Positions 7,301-12,604 of a stretch of 12,604 bases of DNA are shown here, piece by piece. The notes below the pieces were generated by a model that had not been told where the DNA came from, made no database searches, and saw only the letters and a list, made by a program, of their open reading frames with translations. Made by a program: the position numbers and the translations under genes. Each line of letters opens with the position of its first letter. Positions within the stretch are counted from its first letter, which is position 1. Source of the DNA: Pseudomonadota bacterium (GTDB taxonomy: Bacteria > Pseudomonadota > Gammaproteobacteria > Xanthomonadales > Xanthomonadaceae); the NCBI GenBank assembly GCA_023423235.1, contig JAFAFY010000019.1, positions 1 through 12,604 on the forward strand, read 5' to 3'.

Positions 7301-8138
7301 TCTCGCGCTCGGCCGGGTCCATGCCGGCGAAGAAGTCGGTGAACCCAGAGATGAGGTCGGCCTTGGTGAACACGATGTACACCGGCACGAACACTTCCAG
7401 CTGTTCGGTCAATTCCTGCACGCGCTGGCGCAGGTTTTTCGCCAGCTCGATCGCGAACTCGGGCTTGCTGGACGTCAGCTCGGCGATGCTCACGGCGATG
7501 ATCACGCCGTTGATCGGCGCGCGCGGGCGATGATTCTTGAGCAGGGACAGGAAGCCCAGCCAGTCGAAACGGTCCTCGTGGCTGACCGAATAGCGGCCGG
7601 CGGTATCGAGCACGATGCCTTCGGTGGTGAAGTACCAGTCGCAGTTTCGGGTACCGCCGATGCCGCCGATGACGTTGCTGCGGTTGTCCTCGAACGGGAA
7701 CTGCAGGCCGGAATTGAGGATGGCCGTGCTCTTGCCGGCGGCGGGGTTGCCGATGATCACGTACCACGGCAGCTCGTAGAGCGCGGCCTTGCCGTGGGTA
7801 TGGCCGAGACGCGAGCCCTTGATCGCCTTGATCGCCTCGAGCATCTTCTCGCGCAGCGCCTCGGTGTCGGCGCGCGCGGCTGGCCGCGCTGAGCTGACCG
7901 CCTGGTCGGCCTGGTCGCGCACCATGTCGTCGAGACGTGCGCTGGCCCGCCGTGCGCGGACGCGTTTGACGATCGCCACGATGCCCCACAGCAGCAGCAC
8001 CACCGCGCCGGTGACCAGCAGCCAGAACCCGATCCGGCCCGCACCCTCGACGCCGAAGAACAGCACCGCCCCGCTCGCAAGAAGACCCAGCGCAACCCAG
8101 GTACGGTAGTCGGAGAGGAAGTAACGGAGTCTGCTCAT
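4317..8138 (-). CDS. tssM: Type VI secretion system membrane subunit TssM (IcmF family)
   Basis: The protein is 1273 aa. TssM is the inner-membrane subunit that spans the periplasm and with TssL and TssJ makes the T6SS envelope channel. Two TM segments lie near residues 14-31 and 36-57. A cytoplasmic NTPase-like domain follows, with Walker A GNPAAGKST (130-138), Walker B-like GIVLDTAGRYS (174-184) and a FTKADLI guanine-type motif (257-263). A third TM is at about 440-460 (AFLGSVAVLALVLAGWAWSY). The rest, about 810 residues, is the periplasmic IcmF region. It ends in an Ala/Pro-rich tail (about the last 35 residues). Length and domain order are complete, with no frameshift seen. No Shine-Dalgarno is visible in the 20 nt between the upstream stop and ATG 8138, so translation may depend on coupling. 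tagF follows after 5 nt. tssL and tssJ are not in the window. Confidence 0.96.
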   Translation of the reverse strand: MSRLRYFLSDYRTWVALGLLASGAVLFFGVEGAGRIGFWLLVTGAVVLLLWGIVAIVKRVRARRASARLDDMVRDQADQAVSSARPAARADTEALREKMLEAIKAIKGSRLGHTHGKAALYELPWYVIIGNPAAGKSTAILNSGLQFPFEDNRSNVIGGIGGTRNCDWYFTTEGIVLDTAGRYSVSHEDRFDWLGFLSLLKNHRPRAPINGVIIAVSIAELTSSKPEFAIELAKNLRQRVQELTEQLEVFVPVYIVFTKADLISGFTDFFAGMDPAERENAWGATLPFDVKGDTDALAAFDSHFDLLADGLKEMAMSQLALRRGRDQGPALLTLPLEFAAIKPALRSFVATLFEENPYQFKPVFRGFYFTSAIQEGTSVQRASERIARQFSLAQQPVEPSVAGSGETGFFLTGLFRKVIFHDRQLVRQYSNPKRMRLRYAAFLGSVAVLALVLAGWAWSYTSNRQLVANAAADLDKAVQVQEGRTDLKSRIDALLILQQRLEQLDHYRKERPLSMGLGLYQGGRIEHKLRQEYFNGMRQIMLQPTAESLEAYLARVIAGGGRDGSEAAAGNPLGGGDASAAAPESDRLYQEASPGNLDDAYNALKAYLMLGDRRRVEAAHLNSELTRYWRNWLEANRGQMTREDMVRDAERLLSFYVAQSNDREWPQIEPKFALVDDSRQILREQMQGRPALERVYGDIKTRAATRFPTITANYLIGEERNNGAITGNYAISGAFSRAAWEGYVRDAIREASNTQLNTTDWVLDTTTATDLTIAGSPEHIAQELTGLYKNEYAREWRKFVESVAVAEFNNFDLAVNRMNSIGDPRNSPLRRLLEAVNENTVWDNPQAESETMGTARRGFVAWFERVIMRRNPTPFAVQIDPDTGRKVPAPAGPIGREFNGLARLAVARDGNASLLDSYFEALARIRTRLNNINTQGAPGAGASQLMQQTLSGASDSELASALRAVDEQMLDGVDDAQRQVLRTLLLRPVVQTYIALVRPVETELNQVWSAQVYQPFESGIGQRYPFSPSASVEAIPADIEQVFGPNGSIALFSNNTLGSLVTRRGNQVEPARWADVGITLLPEFTDNYARWVAPLGQAASSGGAAGGGASQMFRLQPQPVPGLNEYAIEIDGQVLRYRNTPPQWHNFQWPGPGTQGAKITAVTANGVAVQLFDVPGSSGLDRMLAAADITSINDNRFQLTWRQNNVSVSVLLEQISAPVQQSSGAVGGLSASSMRGLKLPARVAGGTPAPAASATSAAQAATPAAAAQTTDGE

Positions 8139-8158
8139 GTGTCTGCTGTCGTCTGGGT

Positions 8159-9643
8159 TCAGGCGGCCGGTGCCGGCGCGCCATCCGAGGCGGCTGCGGC
8201 CGCCGCGGGTCGATCCGTGGGGGAAAGTGCGAATACGGCCCGCGCCTGGGCGGCGGAGACGTGGAGGACCACAACCGGCGAATCATCCCGTCTGCTGCGG
8301 GCCGAGGCAATCGCCAGCATCGCCAGCACACCGGCGTGGCCGAGCGCGCCATTGCGGATACCGATATTGAGGCAGTCCGCCTCGAAGTCGAGATGCGGAA
8401 AGCTGCCGCCCGCCAGTCCGGCCACCAGCGCCGCGCGGCTCTTGCGCAGTCCGGCGTCGGACAGCAGCGCGGTCACGCCCGCGCCCTCGATCCCGTTGCG
8501 TTGCAACGCCTGGTTGACCAGCGCCGAGAACGCGCCGACGGCGGCGCCGGTCCGCCAGCTGACGCCTTCCTGTTCGATTGCGCGCGACTGCAGGAAGGAT
8601 TCGGCTTGCGGACGTGCCGCGGCCGAACTGCCGGGCACATGGGCCAGCACGCCGGCCGCGCCCTCCGCCGGCACCACGCCTTCCGGCTGGCGCGCCGACA
8701 ACAGGCCGCCCTGGCGCTGCAGGCGCTCGATGCCGGCCGGCGCCAGCAGCGATTCGCAGGCAAGTGCCAGGTGGTAGCCCGGGGCCGGCGCATCCGCGGG
8801 CAAGGCCGCAAGGGCATCGAGGTAGCCCAGCAGGGGGGCCACTTCGCCGTGCGCTTCGACCAACACTTCGACCTGTGCCATCGGCAGGCCACAGGCGGCG
8901 AGCTCGGCACTCAGCCAGTCGGCGGCGACCGTGCAGGCCGCGGGCGTCCAGTCCACCGGCGCCCACAGGCGCACGGACAACGCAGGCAGCGGCGGCGCGA
9001 CGGGCGTGCGGCCATAGCGGGGTGCCGCAGCCTCGACCTCGGGCCCGAGCAACAGGCCTTCGGCCAAAATGTGGTCGGCCAGTGTCTGCACCACCGGCTG
9101 CAGCGCGGCGAGCGCGCGCAGTTGCTCGGGGCGCAGCCGGTTGCGGCCGTCGGGACCTGCGCCTTGCGCGTCGAGCCATTGCTCGACATCGGCGAGGGCC
9201 AGATCGTCGATCCAGGCCGCCAGCACCGGAAATCCGTCGCGGTCCTTCAGGGTCTTGTGCAATGCCGGCTGCGCCGACTCGACGCAGCAGGCTTCGACCG
9301 CCTCGGGCGATGCGCCCGCCGGCAGGCTGACTGCGCCGGCAAGAATCGCCAGCGGCGGCCTGGGTTGCGGCGCCGCGGACCCGGTCTGGGCGGCAGCCGG
9401 GCCTGCATCCCCGGCCGGCGCCGGCTGCGTTGCCTGCGCCTTGCCCGCAGCGCTGCGCATGCCACGCCCCAGCAGTACCAGCACCGCGAAGCCACCCACG
9501 GGCAGCACGCCCAGGTAGAGCACCAGGTCGCGGGTCGTCGGCTGGATATCGCGCAGCGACCACCAGGCGACCACGCACGCCCAGACCAGCAGGGCGAACA
9601 GCAGCCACAGCCCGCCCCAGCGCAACCACATTCCCTTGCTCAT
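8159..9643 (-). CDS. Two-TM T6SS-operon protein with degenerate beta-ketoacyl-synthase-like (thiolase-fold) domain
   Basis: The protein is 494 aa. Two TM helices lie at about residues 9-30 and 39-59, then an Ala/Pro/Gln-rich linker (about 63-97), then a large domain that by topology should be cytoplasmic. This domain has the order of signatures of KAS enzymes: an opening LAILAGAVSLPAG strand (98-110), RLRPEQLRALAAL (169-181), a YHLALACESLL segment (290-300), EGVVPAEGAAGVL (321-333; compare GFVPGEGAA of KAS), and NIGIRNGALGHAG (426-438; compare the KAS N/K..GH motif). The catalytic set looks lost. No Cys-nucleophile motif is recognisable, LLSDAG stands where EAHGTGT is expected, and the Lys before GH is absent. 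I infer a pseudoenzyme or scaffold, not a fatty-acid enzyme. ATG 9643 is chosen over the longer frame from 9727 because GGAGG lies 8 nt upstream and the two TMs follow at once. It lies between the PAAR gene and tssM, 20 nt from the latter. A cargo effector is an alternative. Confidence 0.55.
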   Translation of the reverse strand: MSKGMWLRWGGLWLLFALLVWACVVAWWSLRDIQPTTRDLVLYLGVLPVGGFAVLVLLGRGMRSAAGKAQATQPAPAGDAGPAAAQTGSAAPQPRPPLAILAGAVSLPAGASPEAVEACCVESAQPALHKTLKDRDGFPVLAAWIDDLALADVEQWLDAQGAGPDGRNRLRPEQLRALAALQPVVQTLADHILAEGLLLGPEVEAAAPRYGRTPVAPPLPALSVRLWAPVDWTPAACTVAADWLSAELAACGLPMAQVEVLVEAHGEVAPLLGYLDALAALPADAPAPGYHLALACESLLAPAGIERLQRQGGLLSARQPEGVVPAEGAAGVLAHVPGSSAAARPQAESFLQSRAIEQEGVSWRTGAAVGAFSALVNQALQRNGIEGAGVTALLSDAGLRKSRAALVAGLAGGSFPHLDFEADCLNIGIRNGALGHAGVLAMLAIASARSRRDDSPVVVLHVSAAQARAVFALSPTDRPAAAAAASDGAPAPAA

Positions 9644-9680
9644 GCCCCCAGCCTCCAAGACATTGCCAGACGTTGCATGG

Positions 9681-9701
9681 ACGCCCGGGCAACACGGGCG
9701 T
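9681..9701 (-). other. Intercistronic hairpin between the PAAR and KAS-like genes
   Basis: ACGCCCG-ggcaaca-CGGGCGT is a perfect 7-bp stem in the 105-bp gap between the PAAR stop and the next ATG, with no U-run. It could be an mRNA processing or stability element that sets PAAR expression apart from the downstream membrane genes. Confidence 0.45.
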
Positions 9702-9748
9702 GCAGCGCGATTTCCCTCGCGTGACAACCGAAGCGGATCGGCGCGACC

Positions 9749-10009
9749 TCAGCCGATGCCCGTGACCGACTGGCTTGGCACCAGGGTCGCGCCGCAGGCG
9801 GTGGTATCGCCCGCCCGCGCCACCGGCTTGCCATCGACCAGGAACGTGGGATCGCCGGTGGCGATGGTGGTACTGCCATGCACCGAGCACACGCAGGGGT
9901 CCCCGACCCGCGCAACCGGCTTGCCGAGGATGTCGGTCTCCGGCGACGCGGCGCTGACCGCGCCGCCATGACTCAGTGCATCCCCCAACACGATGATCGG
10001 TTTCGACAC
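9749..10009 (-). CDS. PAAR-domain T6SS spike-tip protein
   Basis: The protein is 86 aa and is a bare PAAR domain with no effector extension. PAAR proteins cap the VgrG trimer as a zinc-bound cone that sharpens the spike and docks effectors. The family repeat is clear: GDALSHGGAVSAASPETDILGKPVARVGD, then TTIATGDPTFLVDGKPVARAGDTTACGATL (given here as motif blocks at residues 9-27, 28-37, 47-58 and 59-76). Candidate zinc ligands are H14, H44 and C72, with C39 and C41 nearby. The start is GTG 10009, with a perfect AGGAGG at 10015-10020 and 5-nt spacing. It lies 52 nt after the M15 peptidase gene and shares its orientation. The tip may serve the VgrG at the left edge of the window (inference). Confidence 0.93.
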   Translation of the reverse strand: MSKPIIVLGDALSHGGAVSAASPETDILGKPVARVGDPCVCSVHGSTTIATGDPTFLVDGKPVARAGDTTACGATLVPSQSVTGIG

Positions 10010-10014
10010 GCCAG

Positions 10015-10020
10015 CCTCCT
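10015..10020 (-). promoter_or_regulatory. Strong ribosome-binding site for the PAAR gene
   Basis: A perfect AGGAGG on the minus strand lies 5 nt before the GTG start. It fixes a non-ATG start and suggests strong translation of the tip protein, in contrast to tssM, which has no visible site. Confidence 0.7.
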
Positions 10021-10061
10021 TGCGCCTGTGGCTTCCAATCAGCGCCTTACGATAGCAGTCC

Positions 10062-10907
10062 TCAACGCGGCATCACACCCGGACGCCGCAACTCGACATG
10101 CATCAGGTCCTTGATGCTGGTCCAGTCCCCACCCCACACCAGCCCCGCCTCCTTGGCCACCTGCCCATACAGCTGGTAGCCGCGCATGGCCCAGGGGTCG
10201 CGCTCGGAAATCACCAGCTTGCCGTCGCGCATGAAGGCGCTGTCCGCGGCAAGACCATACTGGTGCCAGCTGCGCCCGGCACGTGCACGCGTCACATGTT
10301 GCCCGCGCGCAGCCAACTGGTTCTGGCGTTCGGGACTGCGGTAGCCCTCGACCAGCACCATCTCGTAGCCGTGCTGTTCCTTCATCACCGTGTAGACGGT
10401 CAGCAGGGTCTGGGTGAACTCGGGATCGAGGTTCTCCCATTTGCGGTTGGCGGTGGCCGTCATCGGCCGGACGATCTCCACCTCCCGGGTCAGGAACACC
10501 TCCGGCGGCGGCGGCGGCGGCGGAACCAGGCGTTCGCCCTTGAGCAGCTCCTGGATCAGCGTGCTGCTGTGCTGGCGGCTGGCGGTCTCGAAACCGTCCA
10601 GCGCCACGTTCTGCCGCAGCAGCAGCACCAGCGAGACCGGCAGCACCAGCAGCGCAAGCGTGATCGACAGGACCAGGCGATGGGCCTTGAACCCGGCGGC
10701 GAGGCGCGCCCCTTCCCCACTGGCCCGGCTGCCCGCACGGTCGAGCTTGCCCGACAGCCGTGCCGTCAGTCCCGCCAACACCTGCCACACGGCGGTCCAG
10801 GCCTTGCCGACGGCACCGAACACCAGCCTGCGCGCCTCGTCGAACAGCGCCAGCCAGGCCACCAGCGCAGAGACGAGCAGCAGCAGCGCGACCCACATCA
10901 CAACCAC
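10062..10907 (-). CDS. tagX: Membrane-anchored M15-family peptidoglycan peptidase (TagX-like)
   Basis: The protein is 281 aa. Two TM segments (about residues 2-21 and 77-97) flank a basic loop of about 55 residues. A seven-proline run (129-135) then leads to an M15/VanY-type metallopeptidase domain (about 145-275). The visible motifs are EGYRSPERQNQLAARG (187-202), SWHQYGLAAD (213-222) with zinc ligands H215 and D222, and DLMHVEL (267-273) with H270. These fit D,D-/L,D-peptidases that cut peptidoglycan stems. TagX of Acinetobacter, required for T6SS assembly, is an enzyme of this kind, so the symbol is by analogy. The topology puts the catalytic domain in the periplasm, where it could open the wall for the TssM complex. 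GTG 10907 is chosen because AGGTGG lies 7 nt upstream; ATG 10898 is the alternative. It is the first gene of the operon. A T6SS-delivered effector is less likely given the anchors. Confidence 0.8.
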   Translation of the reverse strand: MVVMWVALLLLVSALVAWLALFDEARRLVFGAVGKAWTAVWQVLAGLTARLSGKLDRAGSRASGEGARLAAGFKAHRLVLSITLALLVLPVSLVLLLRQNVALDGFETASRQHSSTLIQELLKGERLVPPPPPPPEVFLTREVEIVRPMTATANRKWENLDPEFTQTLLTVYTVMKEQHGYEMVLVEGYRSPERQNQLAARGQHVTRARAGRSWHQYGLAADSAFMRDGKLVISERDPWAMRGYQLYGQVAKEAGLVWGGDWTSIKDLMHVELRRPGVMPR

Positions 10908-10942
10908 GGTGCAACCACCTTTTCGTCCCTGTCCAGTGCGCG

Positions 10943-10970
10943 TTGACGGGCATCATACAAGGGCTAGAAT
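10943..10970 (+). promoter_or_regulatory. Sigma70-type promoter of the four-cysteine membrane protein gene
   Basis: TTGACG (10943-10948), a 16-nt spacer and TAGAAT (10965-10970) lie 42 nt before the TTG start at 11013. This is the best -35/-10 pair in the window. It sits in the 105-bp gap between divergent genes. Confidence 0.65.
10952..10957 (-). promoter_or_regulatory. Candidate -10 box of the minus-strand T6SS operon
   Basis: TATGAT on the minus strand lies 44 nt before the GTG of the M15 gene, inside the spacer of the divergent promoter. No good -35 is present at 16-18 nt, so this is weak. If real, the two promoters would compete for polymerase. Confidence 0.3.
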
Positions 10971-11012
10971 GGCCCTCGGGTTCCACCCCCATCCAGTCAA
11001 GGAAGCGCCCGA

Positions 11013-11837
11013 TTGGACAATACAGGGAACAAGCCACGCCGCCCCAGCCTGTTCAACACCGGGCCGGCGGGCGCGTCGGCAACGCCGCCGGTCGCGACAC
11101 TCGATACCGTCGACAAGGCCGTTGCCACCGAAGCCTCCGCAACGCGCAAACGTCGGCCGGCGCCTTGGCGCGCCGGGATTCTGGTGGTCGGCGTACTTGT
11201 GATCGGTGCACTCGCATTCGTGCTGCTGACCGGCAGTCCGTCGGGAGACGGGGTGCCTGCCATCGCCGGATCATCGCAACCTGTGCCGCCGCCACAGCCA
11301 CCGGCACAGCAGGATTCGGCAGCCGTGCTGCTGCCCGACGCCCCCACCCCGCAAACGGGCAATCCGCTCGACCGGCTTTCGGCCGCACAGCCGGCTGGCG
11401 GCGCCACACCGCACCCCGGGTCGCCCCCGGCCGCCTCCGCTGCACTGGACAGTCCACCCGCAACCGCCAGCCGCGTTGCCAGTGCCGGCGCTGCGCGCCA
11501 GCCGGCACGCAACGCCCCGCAGGCCAGGCGCAGCAGCACCCAGGCCCAGGACATGGTCGCCTCGACCGAACTGATGCGCACGCTGCTCGGCCACATCAAT
11601 GGCTCGGAGCCGCAGCAACTGGTGGCGTCGAACTCGCCCCGCTCGCTCGACGACCTCATTCAGGATCTGATCGACCGCGATGTCAACGGCCCCACCAACG
11701 CGCTCGATACCGGATCGCCAGAGCTCCAGGACGCGCTGCGCAAGTGCCCGGCCGCCAATTCCGTCTCCGGCATCGCCTGTCGGCAGCAGGTCTGCGGCAG
11801 CTACGGCGGGCGCGACCCGGCCTGCCCGCGGCAGTGA
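11013..11837 (+). CDS. Unrecognised single-pass membrane protein with four-cysteine C-terminus
   Basis: The protein is 274 aa; I do not recognise the family. A basic cytoplasmic head (residues 1-52) precedes one TM helix (about 53-73, AGILVVGVLVIGALAFVLL). A disordered Pro/Ala/Gln-rich periplasmic stretch follows (about 75-175), then a more ordered region with STELMRTLLGHIN and SLDDLIQDLIDRDVNG. The C-terminal 30 residues hold four cysteines (C245, C256, C261, C271) in a KCP...ACRQQVC...DPACP pattern that could form two disulfides in the periplasm. The start is TTG 11013 with AAGGA about 9 nt upstream. The nearer ATG (10969) is out of frame and sits on the promoter. It is divergent from the T6SS operon and followed by pstS, so a T6SS link is only positional. 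The long, biased open frame, codon use and good promoter support a real gene. Confidence 0.7.
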   Translation: MDNTGNKPRRPSLFNTGPAGASATPPVATLDTVDKAVATEASATRKRRPAPWRAGILVVGVLVIGALAFVLLTGSPSGDGVPAIAGSSQPVPPPQPPAQQDSAAVLLPDAPTPQTGNPLDRLSAAQPAGGATPHPGSPPAASAALDSPPATASRVASAGAARQPARNAPQARRSSTQAQDMVASTELMRTLLGHINGSEPQQLVASNSPRSLDDLIQDLIDRDVNGPTNALDTGSPELQDALRKCPAANSVSGIACRQQVCGSYGGRDPACPRQ

Positions 11838-12094
11838 CGTCTAGGCGCGCGTGAATCCGGGGTCGCCGGACACGCGGCGAAGACAGGCACCCCGCGGCGA
11901 CCGGTGTCCACAGGCAATGCGCCATGGCAGGCCGGCCACGTGCGATCGTGCCATCGTCGCGCGATGGTGCTGGTCTTCCGGGCAGCGGCAGGGGCCTGCA
12001 GGCCCGACGCCCCTGGTCCCGCGCCCGGCCGGCCACACAGCCGGCACCGCTGCCGGCGCCGCGCGATGACACGCGCCATCCCCACGACGCGTGA
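11838..12094. other. Non-coding interval upstream of the Pho box
   Basis: No gene is supported here; the open frames are Arg/Ala/Pro-rich with no ribosome-binding sites. It holds a hairpin CCATCG-tcgcg-CGATGG (11951-11967), a perfect 14-bp palindrome GGGCCTGCAGGCCC (11992-12005) and GCCGGC-cacaca-GCCGGC (12028-12045). None is followed by a T-run, so no clear terminator for the 11013 gene is called. Confidence 0.5.
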
Positions 12095-12112
12095 CTGTCA
12101 TACGGCTGAAAC
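12095..12112 (+). promoter_or_regulatory. Pho box (PhoB-binding site) of pstS
   Basis: CTGTCAT-acgg-CTGAAAC matches the PhoB direct repeat. The first half-site agrees at 7 of 7 positions and the second at 5 of 7 with CTGTCAC, with an 11-bp repeat step. It ends 66 nt before the pstS start. A weak -10 (CATCAT, 12118-12123) follows. In Pho promoters the box replaces the -35, so pstS should be induced by phosphate starvation. Confidence 0.65.
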
Positions 12113-12178
12113 AAAAACATCATCTCATGTGCCCACTGGGCTGGCGCCCTGGCGCCGCCATTCCTCATGGAGACTCAC

Positions 12179-12604
12179 ATGCCCCGCAATCCGGTCCGTC
12201 TCGGCGCCCTGGCGCTGTCTTCCCTGATCTTCCTGGCCGCCTGCGGCGACGGCACGCCAGCCGCACAGTCCGGCGACGGCGGCGCGTCCACCCAGGCATC
12301 GGGCGACCGCGTGGCTGCCGAGATCTCCGGCGCCGGCGCATCGTTCATCTATCCGCTGGTGTCGCGCTGGTCGGCCGACTACAACGCCGCGACCGGCAAC
12401 AAGGTCAACTACCAGTCGATCGGCTCGGGCGGCGGTATCGCCCAGATCAAGGCCGGCACGGTCGATTTCGGTTCCAGCGACAAGCCGCTCGACAGCGCCG
12501 AACTGCAGGCCGCGGGCCTGGGCCAGTTCCCCTCGGCGATCGGCGGCGTGGTGCCGGTGCTCAACGTCGACGGACTCGCGCCGGGCCAGCTCAAGCTCAC
12601 CGGT
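12179..12604 (+). CDS. pstS: Phosphate ABC transporter substrate-binding lipoprotein PstS, N-terminal part
   Basis: This shows 142 codons; the gene runs out of the window. PstS binds inorganic phosphate in the periplasm and delivers it to the PstCAB importer. Residues 1-22 form a lipoprotein signal (LSSLIFLAAC), with lipobox LAAC and acylated C22. A Gly/Ser-rich tether follows. The phosphate-site motifs are GAGASF (51-56), SIGSGGGI (80-87) and VDFGSSDKPL (95-104), followed by QFPSAIGGVVPVLNV (116-130). These line up with E. coli PstS (GAGATF, GIGSSGG, VDFGASDAPL, IGGVV). The lipoprotein form, with a tether, is usual in some lineages and differs from the soluble E. coli protein. GGAG at 12169-12172 lies 6 nt before the ATG. 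The Pho box upstream fits. The rest of the pst-phoU operon is expected to the right (inference). Confidence 0.95.
   Translation, partial: MPRNPVRLGALALSSLIFLAACGDGTPAAQSGDGGASTQASGDRVAAEISGAGASFIYPLVSRWSADYNAATGNKVNYQSIGSGGGIAQIKAGTVDFGSSDKPLDSAELQAAGLGQFPSAIGGVVPVLNVDGLAPGQLKLTG

Noticed and set aside
4008..7892. 1294-codon open frame on the plus strand
   Set aside because: It is fully antisense to tssM and tagF. The translation is Arg/Gly/Gln-rich with no family motifs, an expected by-product of GC-rich codon use.
6088..8352. 754-codon minus-strand frame overlapping the start of tssM
   Set aside because: It is a shifted frame of tssM with Arg/Pro/Ala-rich translation, and tssM has all family motifs in the other frame.
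8283..9890. 535-codon minus-strand frame overlapping the KAS-like gene
   Set aside because: Shifted-frame shadow: no RBS and low-complexity translation. The 8159-9643 frame has TMs and recognisable motifs.
10969..10971. ATG as start of the gene ending at 11837
   Set aside because: It is out of frame with that gene and overlaps the -10 box; the TTG at 11013 has an upstream AAGGA.

Overview
The window is GC-rich (roughly two thirds G+C by eye) and holds one part of a type VI secretion system (T6SS) locus from a Gram-negative bacterium. I infer a gammaproteobacterium of the Xanthomonadaceae/Lysobacteraceae type (Lysobacter, Luteimonas or Stenotrophomonas relatives), from the protein style, the GGCTAGAAT-type -10 boxes and the kind of intergenic palindromes. 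This placement rests on pattern recognition, not on a search.

Layout. Positions 1-235 (minus) hold the first 78 codons of a vgrG-type spike gene that runs off the window. Divergent from it, 480-1556 (plus) is tssA. Positions 1557-2551 form a gene-free kilobase with a C9 run plus (ACGC)3, a REP-like hairpin, a 59-bp tandem repeat and a composite palindrome. A six-gene minus-strand block then runs leftwards from 10907 to 2552: an M15-type peptidoglycan peptidase (TagX-like), a PAAR tip protein, a two-TM protein with a decayed beta-ketoacyl-synthase (thiolase-fold) look, tssM, tagF, and a periplasmic OmpA/BON-type peptidoglycan-binding protein. Positions 10943-11837 (plus) hold a strong sigma70-type promoter and an unrecognised single-TM protein with a four-cysteine C-terminus. 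Positions 12095 to the end hold a Pho box and the start of pstS, the phosphate-uptake lipoprotein gene, which marks the right border of the T6SS island in this window.

How the parts fit. TssA primes baseplate and tail assembly. VgrG and PAAR form the puncturing tip. TssM is the inner-membrane/periplasm-spanning part of the envelope complex. The M15 enzyme probably opens peptidoglycan for that complex, and the OmpA-type protein probably anchors near it on peptidoglycan. TagF is the known post-translational repressor. TssB, C, D, E, F, G, H, J, K and L are not in the window and presumably lie to its left. The least explained parts are the KAS-like pseudoenzyme inside the structural operon, the divergent four-cysteine membrane protein, and the repeat-rich intergenic kilobase. 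I saw no tRNA, rRNA, CRISPR array, insertion sequence or integrase.
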